The position numbers and the translations under genes are program-made. Under the pieces are notes generated by a model, which was not told where the DNA came from, did not search any database, and saw only the letters and a program-made list of their open reading frames with translations. A DNA stretch of 7,515 nucleotides from Bacteroidota bacterium (GTDB lineage: Bacteria; Bacteroidota; Bacteroidia; Chitinophagales; Chitinophagaceae): the NCBI GenBank assembly GCA_021824855.1, contig JAKAJX010000049.1, positions 1 through 7,515 on the forward strand, read 5' to 3'. Position 1 is the stretch's first letter, and every line of letters begins with the position of its first letter. Below are positions 1 through 6,166 of the stretch, in pieces.

Positions 1-1018
1 CGATCTTTCTAAAAAATTGGCAACTAATCATTTCTGGATTGGTACTATAGGAATAGTTCTTTATGCAGTTCCTATGTATTGGGCTGGTTTTACACAAGCC
101 GAAATGTGGAAACAATTTACCGATGAAGGTCAAATTAAATACCAATTTTTAGAAACTGTAACGCATATTATACCTATGTATATTACGCGTAGTATTGGAG
201 GATTATTATATTTTATAGGTGTAATATTAATGGTATTTAATTTAGGTAAAACTATTGCTGCCGGATCGTTTATTGGAGATGAAGCTGCAGAAGCAGCACC
301 TCTTCTTGCAAATACCGAAACACATGGTAAGCAATATTGGCACAGATGGATTGAAGCTCGTCCTATTCAAATGCTTATATTTAGTTTAGTGGCAGTAGCC
401 ATTGGTGGTATTATAGAAATGGTGCCTACTTTCTTAATAAAAAGTAATATTCCAACTATTGCTTCTGTAAAACCATATACACCACTTGAATTACAAGGAA
501 GAGATATTTATGTAAGAGAAGGATGTTATTTATGCCATTCTCAAATGGTTCGTCCATTTAGAGATGAAGTAGCTCGTTACGGAGAATATAGCAAAGCCGG
601 CGAATTTGTGTACGATCATCCTTTTCAATGGGGAAGTAAACGTACTGGTCCCGATTTGGCACGTATTGGCGGTAAATACCCCGATAGTTGGCATTACAAT
701 CACATGTGGGATCCTCGCTCTATGAGTCCTGGTTCTATCATGCCTAATTACCATTGGTTATTCGATAACAAAATTGATACTGCTTTAACCGGTGCTAAAA
801 TTAGAGCTATGATAACATTGGGAGTTCCTTATCCCGAAAATTATGATAAAATAGCTAATGACGATTTAGAAGCTCAGGCAAAAAGAATTAAAGAAAATTT
901 GAAAAAGGATAAAATTGAAACATCGAGCAATGCCGAAATTGTTGCTTTAATAGCCTATTTGCAAAGAGTAGGAACCGATATTAAAGCGGCTTCAAATCAA
1001 TCAGCAGCTATCAAATAA
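1..1018 (+). CDS. ccoNO: Cytochrome cbb3 oxidase fused subunits I/II (CcoN-CcoO), 3' part only
   Basis: This is the C-terminal part of the catalytic core of cytochrome cbb3 oxidase, the high-affinity inner-membrane oxidase that reduces O2 to water and pumps protons. The frame is open from base 2 to the left edge, so the gene begins outside the window; the TTG at 17 is not its start. Numbering residues from that TTG, residues 6-25 and 53-76 are the last membrane helices of the CcoN-type subunit I (motif PMYWAGFTQAEMW). A linker at about 80-110 leads to a membrane anchor (about 117-135) and a CcoO cytochrome c domain. That domain has the heme c site CYLCH at 170-174 (bases 524-538) and a probable axial Met242 in SIMPNYHW. 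The heme b/b3 and CuB ligands of CcoN lie upstream and cannot be checked. The CcoN-CcoO fusion without a stop is the known Bacteroidota form. ccoQ and ccoP follow, probably in one operon. Confidence 0.95.
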   Translation, partial: DLSKKLATNHFWIGTIGIVLYAVPMYWAGFTQAEMWKQFTDEGQIKYQFLETVTHIIPMYITRSIGGLLYFIGVILMVFNLGKTIAAGSFIGDEAAEAAPLLANTETHGKQYWHRWIEARPIQMLIFSLVAVAIGGIIEMVPTFLIKSNIPTIASVKPYTPLELQGRDIYVREGCYLCHSQMVRPFRDEVARYGEYSKAGEFVYDHPFQWGSKRTGPDLARIGGKYPDSWHYNHMWDPRSMSPGSIMPNYHWLFDNKIDTALTGAKIRAMITLGVPYPENYDKIANDDLEAQAKRIKENLKKDKIETSSNAEIVALIAYLQRVGTDIKAASNQSAAIK

Positions 1019-1039
1019 ATGAATCAATAAAACCATTTT

Positions 1040-1198
1040 ATGAAATTCATTAACTATTTAGAAAAAATAACCGGTGTAGATATTTATGCACTTACCTCTT
1101 TTGGCATCTTCTTTACGTTTTTTGTAATTATGGCTTTATGGGCTTGGAAAGCTGATAAAAAAATGATTAATAAGATAAGTCAATTACCATTAGAATAA
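1040..1198 (+). CDS. ccoQ: Small cbb3 oxidase subunit CcoQ/FixQ-like (52 aa)
   Basis: A 52-residue single-span membrane protein lies between ccoNO and ccoP, the position of ccoQ. It reads MKFINYLEKITGVDIYALTS, then a hydrophobic helix (about 20-36), then a basic tail containing WAWKADKK. In other bacteria CcoQ is a non-catalytic subunit that stabilises the oxidase or its association with CcoP; that role is inferred here from position and shape. It starts 21 nt after the ccoNO stop and ends 21 nt before ccoP. No Shine-Dalgarno sequence is visible, as usual in Bacteroidota. A four-codon ATG...TAA at 1019-1030 precedes it and looks meaningless. Sequence identity to known CcoQ is weak because the family is short and variable, so the call rests mainly on context. 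Confidence 0.82.
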   Translation: MKFINYLEKITGVDIYALTSFGIFFTFFVIMALWAWKADKKMINKISQLPLE

Positions 1199-1219
1199 CT
1201 CAAAAAATTATTTATTGAA

Positions 1220-2353
1220 ATGAAAAAAAGTATCATTACAAGTTTATCGGGATTAAAATGGAAAGTAATTATTGTTACAACATTACTTTCTCCATTGGGT
1301 GTTTTCGCAGCAGGTCCACCCAAACCATCCGAATTACACAATCCATTAGCAATGGTATTGCTTATTATAATCATTGCACTGCTGTTAGTAATTGCACTAT
1401 TGGCCAATATTATTATTGGAGCTGCTAAAATTAATATACTACGTGTAGTAGAAGATAAAAGTAAAACAGCTACCAAAATTGCAACTATGCTACTGCTTTG
1501 TTTTATTAGCTCCTATACATTTGCTGCCGATGCTCCCGCTGCTGCTGCAACTGCCGATACTACTATTGCAGGGCTTTCTAACACTTCATTTTATGTTTTG
1601 TTGTCGGTGATATTTTTAGAAATAATCATCTTATTAGCCTTGCTATATAATTTACGCTTATTACTTAGCAAAGAAAAAGCAGCATTACAATCAGCAGAAC
1701 CTGCAGAGCAACCTCTTGCAAAAAAAGGTTCGTTTATCCAATGGTGGAATAAAATAAACGGCTTTAGATCTGCAAAAGAAGAAGCTGCTATTGATTTAGG
1801 ACATGATTATGACGGTATTAGAGAGTTAGATAATAGACTTCCCGGCTGGTGGTTATATGGTTTTTATGCCTGTATAATTTTTGCCGGTATTTATTTATAT
1901 CGCTATCATGTGGCACATAGTGCACCTTTAAGCCATGAAGAATTGCAAATTTCTTTAGATAAAGCAGAAGCCGAAAAGCAAGCGAATCTAAAAAAAGCCG
2001 GTAATAATATTGATGAAAATACGGTTAAGTTATTAAAAGATCCCGCCGATATTGCTGCCGGAAAAGCTATTTTTTCCACTATTTGTGCAGCTTGTCATCG
2101 CCCTGATGGTGGAGGTATTGTTGGACCCAATTTAACAGACGATTATTGGTTACATGGTGGTTCTGTGAAAGATATATTTAAAACCATTAAATATGGCTGG
2201 CCCGATAAAGGCATGCAAAGTTGGAAAGATAATTATTCGCCTAAACAAATGGCACAATTAGCCAGTTATATTAAAAGCATTCGCGGTACTAATCCGCCTA
2301 ATCCAAAAGAACCGCAAGGAACTTTATATACCGAATCTGCCGACGATAAGTAA
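1220..2353 (+). CDS. ccoP: Cytochrome cbb3 oxidase subunit III (CcoP), monoheme, with extended membrane N-terminus
   Basis: CcoP is the membrane-anchored cytochrome c subunit that passes electrons to the CcoN/CcoO core. The 377-residue protein has a signal-like segment (13-31), a strong helix (43-69), a second signal-like segment ending in SYTFAADA (about 86-104), an Ala-rich linker, and another helix (124-149). Next come the CcoP N-terminal signature HDYDGIRELDNRLPGWW (195-211) and its anchor helix (about 212-229). The C-terminal cytochrome c domain (about 276-356) has a single heme site CAACH at 289-293 (bases 2084-2098), GPNLTDDYW after it and a probable axial Met332. Proteobacterial CcoP has two hemes; I see only one CxxCH, as known for Bacteroidota. 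The charged tail (NPPNPKEP onward) is probably unstructured. A strong terminator follows, so this gene probably closes the ccoNOQP transcript. Confidence 0.93.
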   Translation: MKKSIITSLSGLKWKVIIVTTLLSPLGVFAAGPPKPSELHNPLAMVLLIIIIALLLVIALLANIIIGAAKINILRVVEDKSKTATKIATMLLLCFISSYTFAADAPAAAATADTTIAGLSNTSFYVLLSVIFLEIIILLALLYNLRLLLSKEKAALQSAEPAEQPLAKKGSFIQWWNKINGFRSAKEEAAIDLGHDYDGIRELDNRLPGWWLYGFYACIIFAGIYLYRYHVAHSAPLSHEELQISLDKAEAEKQANLKKAGNNIDENTVKLLKDPADIAAGKAIFSTICAACHRPDGGGIVGPNLTDDYWLHGGSVKDIFKTIKYGWPDKGMQSWKDNYSPKQMAQLASYIKSIRGTNPPNPKEPQGTLYTESADDK

Positions 2354-2391
2354 GGTTGTTATTATATAATTTCTGTTTTCGGTTATTTCAT

Positions 2392-2445
2392 GGTTTATCA
2401 GAAAAGTTGGAAAGAAATATTTCAATTTTTCTGATAAATTTTTTA
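2392..2445 (+). terminator. Rho-independent terminator after ccoP
   Basis: The arms TTTATCAGAAAA (2394-2405) and TTTTCTGATAAA (2427-2438) are perfectly complementary. The stem continues inward with mostly Watson-Crick and two G-U pairs to 2412/2420, giving about 19 pairs around a 7-nt loop (2413-2419). Six T residues (2439-2444) follow directly. It begins about 40 nt after the ccoP stop and points right. There is no matching T-run on the other side, so it should act only on the plus strand. It probably ends or attenuates transcription of ccoNOQP before ccoG. Confidence 0.85.
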
Positions 2446-2469
2446 TTGAGATGTTTAGCAATATTTCAT

Positions 2470-2487
2470 ATATGATAAGTATCATAT
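2470..2487. promoter_or_regulatory. Perfect 18-bp palindrome, candidate FNR/CRP-type operator upstream of ccoG
   Basis: ATATGATA-AG-TATCATAT has 8-bp arms and a 2-nt centre. Its core ATGATAAGTATCAT fits the FNR consensus TTGAT-N4-ATCAA at 8 of 10 fixed positions, with both mismatches in the symmetric outermost bases. The 2-nt centre is too short for a good RNA hairpin, which favours a dimeric DNA-binding protein. Its centre lies about 65 nt upstream of the start site predicted from the TAAGTTTG box, a distance compatible with upstream (class I) activation. FNR-family control of cbb3 genes is common in other bacteria, so the context fits. A Fur-like or other palindrome-binding regulator is also possible. 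Confidence 0.55.
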
Positions 2488-2530
2488 TTTAATGTAACAA
2501 ACATCACGTTTTTTAGGTTGATTCTCTAAA

Positions 2531-2538
2531 TAAGTTTG
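2531..2538 (+). promoter_or_regulatory. Candidate -7 box of the ccoG promoter
   Basis: TAAGTTTG matches the Bacteroidota -7 consensus TAnnTTTG exactly and lies 32 nt before the ccoG ATG. It sits downstream of both the ccoP terminator and the palindrome. I see no good -33 TTG/TTTG at 17-23 nt spacing (only a T-run at 2509-2514), which would fit a promoter that depends on an activator. Short AT-rich matches arise by chance, so confidence is moderate. Confidence 0.5.
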
Positions 2539-2570
2539 CTATTATTCAATCATAGTTAAATATTAAATGT

Positions 2571-4001
2571 ATGTTCAATGACGTAGAACATTTGAATGAA
2601 ATTCATACAGAAGAATTTAGAGACAGAATTAATACCGTAGATGAACATGGTAATCGTAAATGGATTTATGCTCAAAAACCCAAAGGCAAGTTTTATAATA
2701 TCAGAACACTATTAAGCATCTTTTATTTTGTTATATTTTTTGGAACTCCCTTTATAGAAGTTGGCGATAGGCCACTTTTCTTATTTAATATTCCTTCCGC
2801 AAAATTTATATTATTTGGAAAAATTTTTTGGCCACAAGACTTTTTCATTTTTGGGTTAACCATGGTTTCTTTTATTTTCTTTATTTTTTTATTTACAGCC
2901 GCATTTGGAAGATTGTTTTGTGGTTGGGCCTGCCCACAAACCAATTTCATGGAAATGATGTTTAGGAAAATTGAATATTGGGTTTTAGGCGATGCGCCGG
3001 CTCAAAAACAATTAAGCAAATCTCCATGGAATACCAACAAAATTTTTCGTTACAGCTTAAAACATATTTTATTTTACCTGTTATCTTTCGTTATTGCCAA
3101 TTTCTTTCTTTCCTATATTATTGGTATGAAAGAGGTGATAAAAATTGCTGAAGATCCTTTATCCGAACATATTGTAGGTTTCTTTTCTTTACTAATTTTT
3201 AGTGGTGTTTTTTATGGAGTATATGCATTTTTTAGAGAGCAAGCTTGCATTGTAGTTTGTCCTTATGGAAGATTACAAGGCGTATTAATGGATAGAAATT
3301 CAATGATTGTAGCGTACGATTATAAGCGTGGAGAGCCAAGAGGGAATGCCAAAAAAAAGCAAGCTGAAGGTATTACCACCGGAGATTGTATCGATTGTCA
3401 TCAGTGTGTAAGAGTTTGCCCTACAGGTATAGATATTAGAAATGGTGTTCAAATGGAATGTGTTGGATGTACTGCTTGCATTGATGCTTGTAATGGCATT
3501 ATGGATAAAATTGGTAAACCTCGTGGATTAATTAGGTATGCATCAGAAAACTCTATTGCCAATGGAGAAAGGTTGCATTATACCGATAGAATGAAATTAT
3601 ATACTTTGGTATTGGCAATATTATTGGGCGTTTTATCTACCTTACTTATTACTCGTAAAGATGTAGATGTTACTATAATGCGTACGCCGGGAATGTTATA
3701 TCAAGAAGTTGGAAAAGATAGTATCTCTAACTTGTACAACTTAAAAGCAGTGAATAAAACATTGCATGATGTACCTTTAACCATAAAATTAGAAGGAATA
3801 AATGGTAGAATAGAAACAATTGGCAACTCGTATATACGAATAGTGAAAGAAGGACAAGGATCTGGTTCGTTTTTTATAGTTTTACCTAAATCGGTAATTA
3901 AAGAAAGATCAAGTCATTTAAAAATAGGACTGTACGAAGGAGATAAAAGAATAGGCAGTACCAAAACTAATTTTTTAGGGCCAATAGCTATTGAAGAATA
4001 A
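2571..4001 (+). CDS. ccoG: cbb3 oxidase assembly ferredoxin CcoG (FixG/RdxA)
   Basis: CcoG is a membrane-bound iron-sulfur protein needed for cbb3 assembly; in Rhodobacter it was shown to reduce Cu(II) to Cu(I) for delivery to the oxidase. This 476-residue protein has about the usual family length. A cytoplasmic start (EFRDRINTVDEHGNRKW) is followed by membrane segments near 45-63, 90-112, 162-185 and 200-222. CGWACP (117-122) and CIVVCP (226-231) are the conserved membrane-proximal Cys pairs. Two 4Fe-4S motifs follow: Cys273, 276, 279, 283 (CIDCHQCVRVCP) and Cys297, 300, 303, 307. Another helix spans 342-361, and the rest (about 365-476) is the Ig-like FixG C-terminal domain. The ATG at 2571 gives the normal N-terminus. 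It follows the ccoP terminator and a probable promoter of its own, and leads into ccoH after 20 nt. All eight cluster cysteines are present. Confidence 0.96.
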   Translation: MFNDVEHLNEIHTEEFRDRINTVDEHGNRKWIYAQKPKGKFYNIRTLLSIFYFVIFFGTPFIEVGDRPLFLFNIPSAKFILFGKIFWPQDFFIFGLTMVSFIFFIFLFTAAFGRLFCGWACPQTNFMEMMFRKIEYWVLGDAPAQKQLSKSPWNTNKIFRYSLKHILFYLLSFVIANFFLSYIIGMKEVIKIAEDPLSEHIVGFFSLLIFSGVFYGVYAFFREQACIVVCPYGRLQGVLMDRNSMIVAYDYKRGEPRGNAKKKQAEGITTGDCIDCHQCVRVCPTGIDIRNGVQMECVGCTACIDACNGIMDKIGKPRGLIRYASENSIANGERLHYTDRMKLYTLVLAILLGVLSTLLITRKDVDVTIMRTPGMLYQEVGKDSISNLYNLKAVNKTLHDVPLTIKLEGINGRIETIGNSYIRIVKEGQGSGSFFIVLPKSVIKERSSHLKIGLYEGDKRIGSTKTNFLGPIAIEE

Positions 4002-4021
4002 TTACAAATAAAATAATAACC

Positions 4022-4456
4022 ATGAATTGGGGAAATAAATTAATACTTGTTTTTATCTTATTTGCAATAGGAATAGGATTTTTAGTGTACAAATCATACA
4101 ACACCAAATACGATTTGGTTAGTAAAGATTATTATAAAGAAGAACTGAGGTATCAGGATAAAATTGATGGCTTAAATAACGCCAATAAGTTAACCGATAT
4201 TATATTAGGGCAAGATGAGAAGCACATAACTATTCAGTTTCCTAAAGAATTAAATAAACATCAATTGCAAGGTGAAATATATTTGTATTGCCCTACCAGT
4301 GCAGCTAACGATAAAAAAATACCCATCAATTCCAATGAAGAAGGAATGCAATTAATAGCCAAAATAGGGTTATTAAAAGTGCCCTATCATGTTAAAATAA
4401 GCTGGTCAAGCAATTCCGTTAATTATTATTCCGATAAAATAATTACTGTTAATTAA
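4022..4456 (+). CDS. ccoH: cbb3 oxidase assembly protein CcoH/FixH
   Basis: FixH/CcoH is a single-span membrane protein that stays with the cbb3 complex and is needed for its assembly or stability. The 144-residue product has a short N-terminus, one helix at about 7-23, and the FixH signature DLVSKDYYKEELRYQDKID (31-49). A beta-rich periplasmic domain follows, ending with a strand around YHVKISWSS. It begins 20 nt after the ccoG stop, and its own stop lies 2 nt before the next ATG, so ccoG, ccoH and the following gene are very likely cotranscribed. No metal-binding cluster of Cys or His is visible in it; one Cys is present near residue 90. Confidence 0.92.
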   Translation: MNWGNKLILVFILFAIGIGFLVYKSYNTKYDLVSKDYYKEELRYQDKIDGLNNANKLTDIILGQDEKHITIQFPKELNKHQLQGEIYLYCPTSAANDKKIPINSNEEGMQLIAKIGLLKVPYHVKISWSSNSVNYYSDKIITVN

Positions 4457-4458
4457 TT

Positions 4459-5166
4459 ATGAATTGGCAAATACTTATATCGGGTATTTCAATAGGCTTT
4501 ATCAGTAGTTTTCATTGTGTGGGAATGTGTGGTCCAATTGCCATTTCTTTACCCGTATATTATTTACCCAATCATCAAAAATTTTTCGGGATTCTTTTAT
4601 ATAATTTTGGAAGAATAACAGTGTATAGTATTTTAGGTTTACTCTTTGGTGCATTAGGCAGTTTAATATTTATTCAAGGATTTGAAAAATGGTTCTCCAT
4701 AATTATGGGAATCATTGTTTTATTAACTGTAATACAATTTTATTTTATTAAGCGGTATTGGCGTATTTCTTTTCTAAATAAGTTTAACCTGTATCTTCAA
4801 CAATTTATTGGCACCTACATTAAAAAAAAGCAATTGTATGGTATGTTTTTAATTGGAGTTGCCAATGGCTTACTTCCCTGCGGAATGGTTTATTTTGCAA
4901 TTGCAGCAGCTTTAGCAACCGGAAGTATTGGGGGAAGTATTACTTTAATGGTTTTTTTTGGAATTGGCACACTGCCTTTAATGGCTTTACTATCTAATTT
5001 TGGTTTTGTGATTAGTATTTCTTTGCGAAATAAAATGAAACAAATAGTGCCATATTTTATGGCTATAATGGCTATATTATTGATTTTGAGAGGAATGGAT
5101 TTAGGAATACCTTATTTAAGTCCATCTTTTAGTCATTCAAGCAATGCAGCTTCTTGCAATCATTAA
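4459..5166 (+). CDS. DsbD_2/sulfite-exporter (TauE/SafE)-type membrane protein with HCxGMCGP motif, cbb3-associated
   Basis: This 235-residue polytopic membrane protein, with about six helices, belongs to the group usually annotated as sulfite exporter TauE/SafE family or cytochrome c biogenesis transmembrane region (DsbD_2). The first helix carries HCVGMCGP (19-26), and the second half carries NGLLPCGMVY (136-145), giving intramembrane Cys20, Cys24 and Cys141. In Bacteroidota and many Proteobacteria this group sits beside cbb3 assembly genes, which suggests copper or thiol handling rather than sulfite export; that is inference. The C-terminus is short and rich in Ser, His and Cys (SFSHSSNAASCNH), a possible metal-binding tail. 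It starts 2 nt after ccoH and is the last gene of the unit. The next recognisable plus-strand terminator is nearly 200 nt downstream, so its mRNA probably has a long 3' end. Confidence 0.88.
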   Translation: MNWQILISGISIGFISSFHCVGMCGPIAISLPVYYLPNHQKFFGILLYNFGRITVYSILGLLFGALGSLIFIQGFEKWFSIIMGIIVLLTVIQFYFIKRYWRISFLNKFNLYLQQFIGTYIKKKQLYGMFLIGVANGLLPCGMVYFAIAAALATGSIGGSITLMVFFGIGTLPLMALLSNFGFVISISLRNKMKQIVPYFMAIMAILLILRGMDLGIPYLSPSFSHSSNAASCNH

Positions 5167-5209
5167 CATTTTCTTTTTAAACTTTTAATATTCTGTTTAA
5201 TCTCATAAT

Positions 5210-5298
5210 AGAACTTTGCCTTTAGTAACGGTAAAAATTCAAGTTCTTAAATAATTAATAATTAACAAATATGCCAACATTATGGCAAGTTATTTGTT
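5210..5298 (+). other. Structured gene-free region with two inverted repeats
   Basis: The 178-nt gap between the plus-strand TauE-like gene and the end of the vanZ-like gene holds no convincing coding sequence. Two inverted repeats are visible. AGAACTT (5210-5216) pairs with AAGTTCT (5241-5247), with a possible inner TGCC/GGTA pairing. AACAAATA plus TGCCA (5264-5276) pairs with TGGCA and TATTTGTT (5283-5298), around a 6-nt loop and with a 3-nt bulge (5288-5290). Neither is followed by a clean T-run, so they do not look like simple terminators. They may be part of the 3' end of the ccoG-ccoH mRNA, stability elements, or a small RNA ending at the terminator at 5360. In AT-rich DNA chance pairing is common. 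Confidence 0.4.
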
Positions 5299-5344
5299 CT
5301 ATATAAAGAAAGTTTTTTCAAGTAGTCAATTTTCTCATAAGCAG

Positions 5345-5749
5345 TTAGTTTTGGTTGCGGCCCCGATTTCCATCGGGGCTTTCTTTTTTAAATTGGATAT
5401 GCCACCAAAAAAATGACAATAAACAACCCACTCCATCGGCAACCATATCATCAATGTCGCAGGAGCGGTTGGCTACAAAATATTTTTGTACAAATTCCAT
5501 TGAAATTCCATAAAGTAAGCCTAAGGTGCTAATTACAATAATAAGAATATGCCTTTTTGATGAATTTTTAATGGTATAGCTAAATAAATAGCACAATACA
5601 GAAAATAAGAAAATATGTACCAGCTTATCTACCTGAAACTTATCAAACCAACTTATTTCAGGTAGTTCTTTTCCGGGAATAGTAAGTAAATAAAAAATTA
5701 CTGCAAACCAAATAATGGCTGCAACTAAGTGAAGCTTTGTTTTTTTCAA
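5345..5749 (-). CDS. VanZ-family membrane protein
   Basis: This is a small membrane protein (134 residues) of the VanZ-like family, named after a teicoplanin-resistance accessory protein; most members have no proven function. Predicted helices lie at about 7-24, 43-60, 66-83 and 103-118. Family-type motifs are DKLVHIFLFSVLCYL (41-55) and YGISMEFVQKYFVANRSCDIDDMVADGVG, with Glu85, Gln88, Arg95 and Asp100/101. The start is probably the TTG at 5747-5749: there is no in-frame ATG upstream before the gcvH stop codon, and the next ATG, at residue 84, would remove most of the protein. It follows gcvH by 21 nt, and gcvH-vanZ pairs are common in Bacteroidota, so the two are likely cotranscribed. The last 14 or so residues (KKESPDGNRGRNQN) are encoded by the opposite-strand terminator and are probably not conserved. 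Confidence 0.85.
   Translation of the reverse strand: MKKTKLHLVAAIIWFAVIFYLLTIPGKELPEISWFDKFQVDKLVHIFLFSVLCYLFSYTIKNSSKRHILIIVISTLGLLYGISMEFVQKYFVANRSCDIDDMVADGVGCLLSFFWWHIQFKKESPDGNRGRNQN
5360..5389 (+). terminator. Strong Rho-independent terminator, plus-strand direction
   Basis: GCCCCGAT (5360-5367) and ATCGGGGC (5372-5379) form a perfect 8-bp GC-rich stem with a TTCC loop. TTTCTTTTTT (5380-5389) follows. It should end plus-strand transcription coming from the TauE-like gene. On the minus strand there is no T-run after the hairpin, so it is not obviously bidirectional. It overlaps the 3' coding end of the convergent vanZ-like gene. Confidence 0.88.
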
Positions 5750-5770
5750 GCGATTAATATAAAAAATTAA

Positions 5771-6148
5771 TTAATGAACCAATGTTTGATATGCTGTAGC
5801 ATCAAGTAATTTTTCTACATCTGCAGGATTATTAACGGTTAATTTTATCATCCAACCTGCTCCATAGGGATCATTATTTACCAATTCGGGTTGTTTTTCT
5901 AATGCGGCATTTACTTCGGTAATAGTTCCGGCTACGGGTAAAAATAAGTCACTAACTGTTTTAACGGCTTCAACAGTACCGAAAACTTCTTCGGCATTTA
6001 AAGGTTGGCCAACGGTATTAATATCAACATAAACAATATCTCCTAATTCGCTTTGAGCAAATGCGGTAATTCCTACGGTTGCAATATTGCCTTCAATACT
6101 AATCCATTCATGATCTTTGGTGTAGCGTAAATTAGATGGGAAACTCAT
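5771..6148 (-). CDS. gcvH: Glycine cleavage system H protein
   Basis: GcvH is the lipoyl-carrying shuttle protein of the cytoplasmic glycine cleavage system; its lipoyl arm moves the aminomethyl group between the P, T and L proteins. The 125-residue length is normal. It begins MSFPSNLRYTKDHEWI, the usual start, followed by VGITAFAQSELGDIVYVD. The lipoylation site is Lys63 in FGTVEAVKTVSDLF. The C-terminal NNDPYGAGWMIKL motif is intact. It has a probable promoter of its own just upstream, and the vanZ-like gene follows after 21 nt. The P, T and L genes are not in the window, as is usual in Bacteroidota, where they are often scattered. Confidence 0.97.
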   Translation of the reverse strand: MSFPSNLRYTKDHEWISIEGNIATVGITAFAQSELGDIVYVDINTVGQPLNAEEVFGTVEAVKTVSDLFLPVAGTITEVNAALEKQPELVNNDPYGAGWMIKLTVNNPADVEKLLDATAYQTLVH

Positions 6149-6166
6149 TATTTTGTGTTTTAGTTA

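Noticed and set aside
530..754. 74-codon minus-strand open frame inside ccoNO
   Set aside because: It is antisense to the conserved CcoO heme domain and shows no features of a real protein.
1180..1476. 98-codon minus-strand open frame overlapping the start of ccoP
   Set aside because: It lies antisense to the well-supported ccoP N-terminus, is compositionally the mirror of hydrophobic codons, and has no promoter or family match.
1525..1560. GCTGCTGC-like microrepeat in ccoP
   Set aside because: It encodes the Ala-rich linker between hydrophobic segments; codon repetition explains it.
2723..2950. 75-codon minus-strand open frame inside ccoG
   Set aside because: It is antisense to the conserved CcoG membrane region and Lys/Asn-rich, as expected of a shadow frame.
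4022..4467. ccoH and the following gene both begin ATGAATTGG
   Set aside because: Nine shared bases encode Met-Asn-Trp at the cytoplasmic edge of a helix in both; chance or N-terminal preference suffices, and the proteins are otherwise unrelated.
5271..5306. 11-codon ATG...TAA in the convergent intergenic region
   Set aside because: It is too short to support, and its bases are better explained by the inverted repeat that contains them.
5346..5353. TAGTTTTG, an exact TAnnTTTG match on the plus strand
   Set aside because: It sits directly before a terminator with nothing to transcribe beyond it; most likely a chance match in AT-rich DNA.
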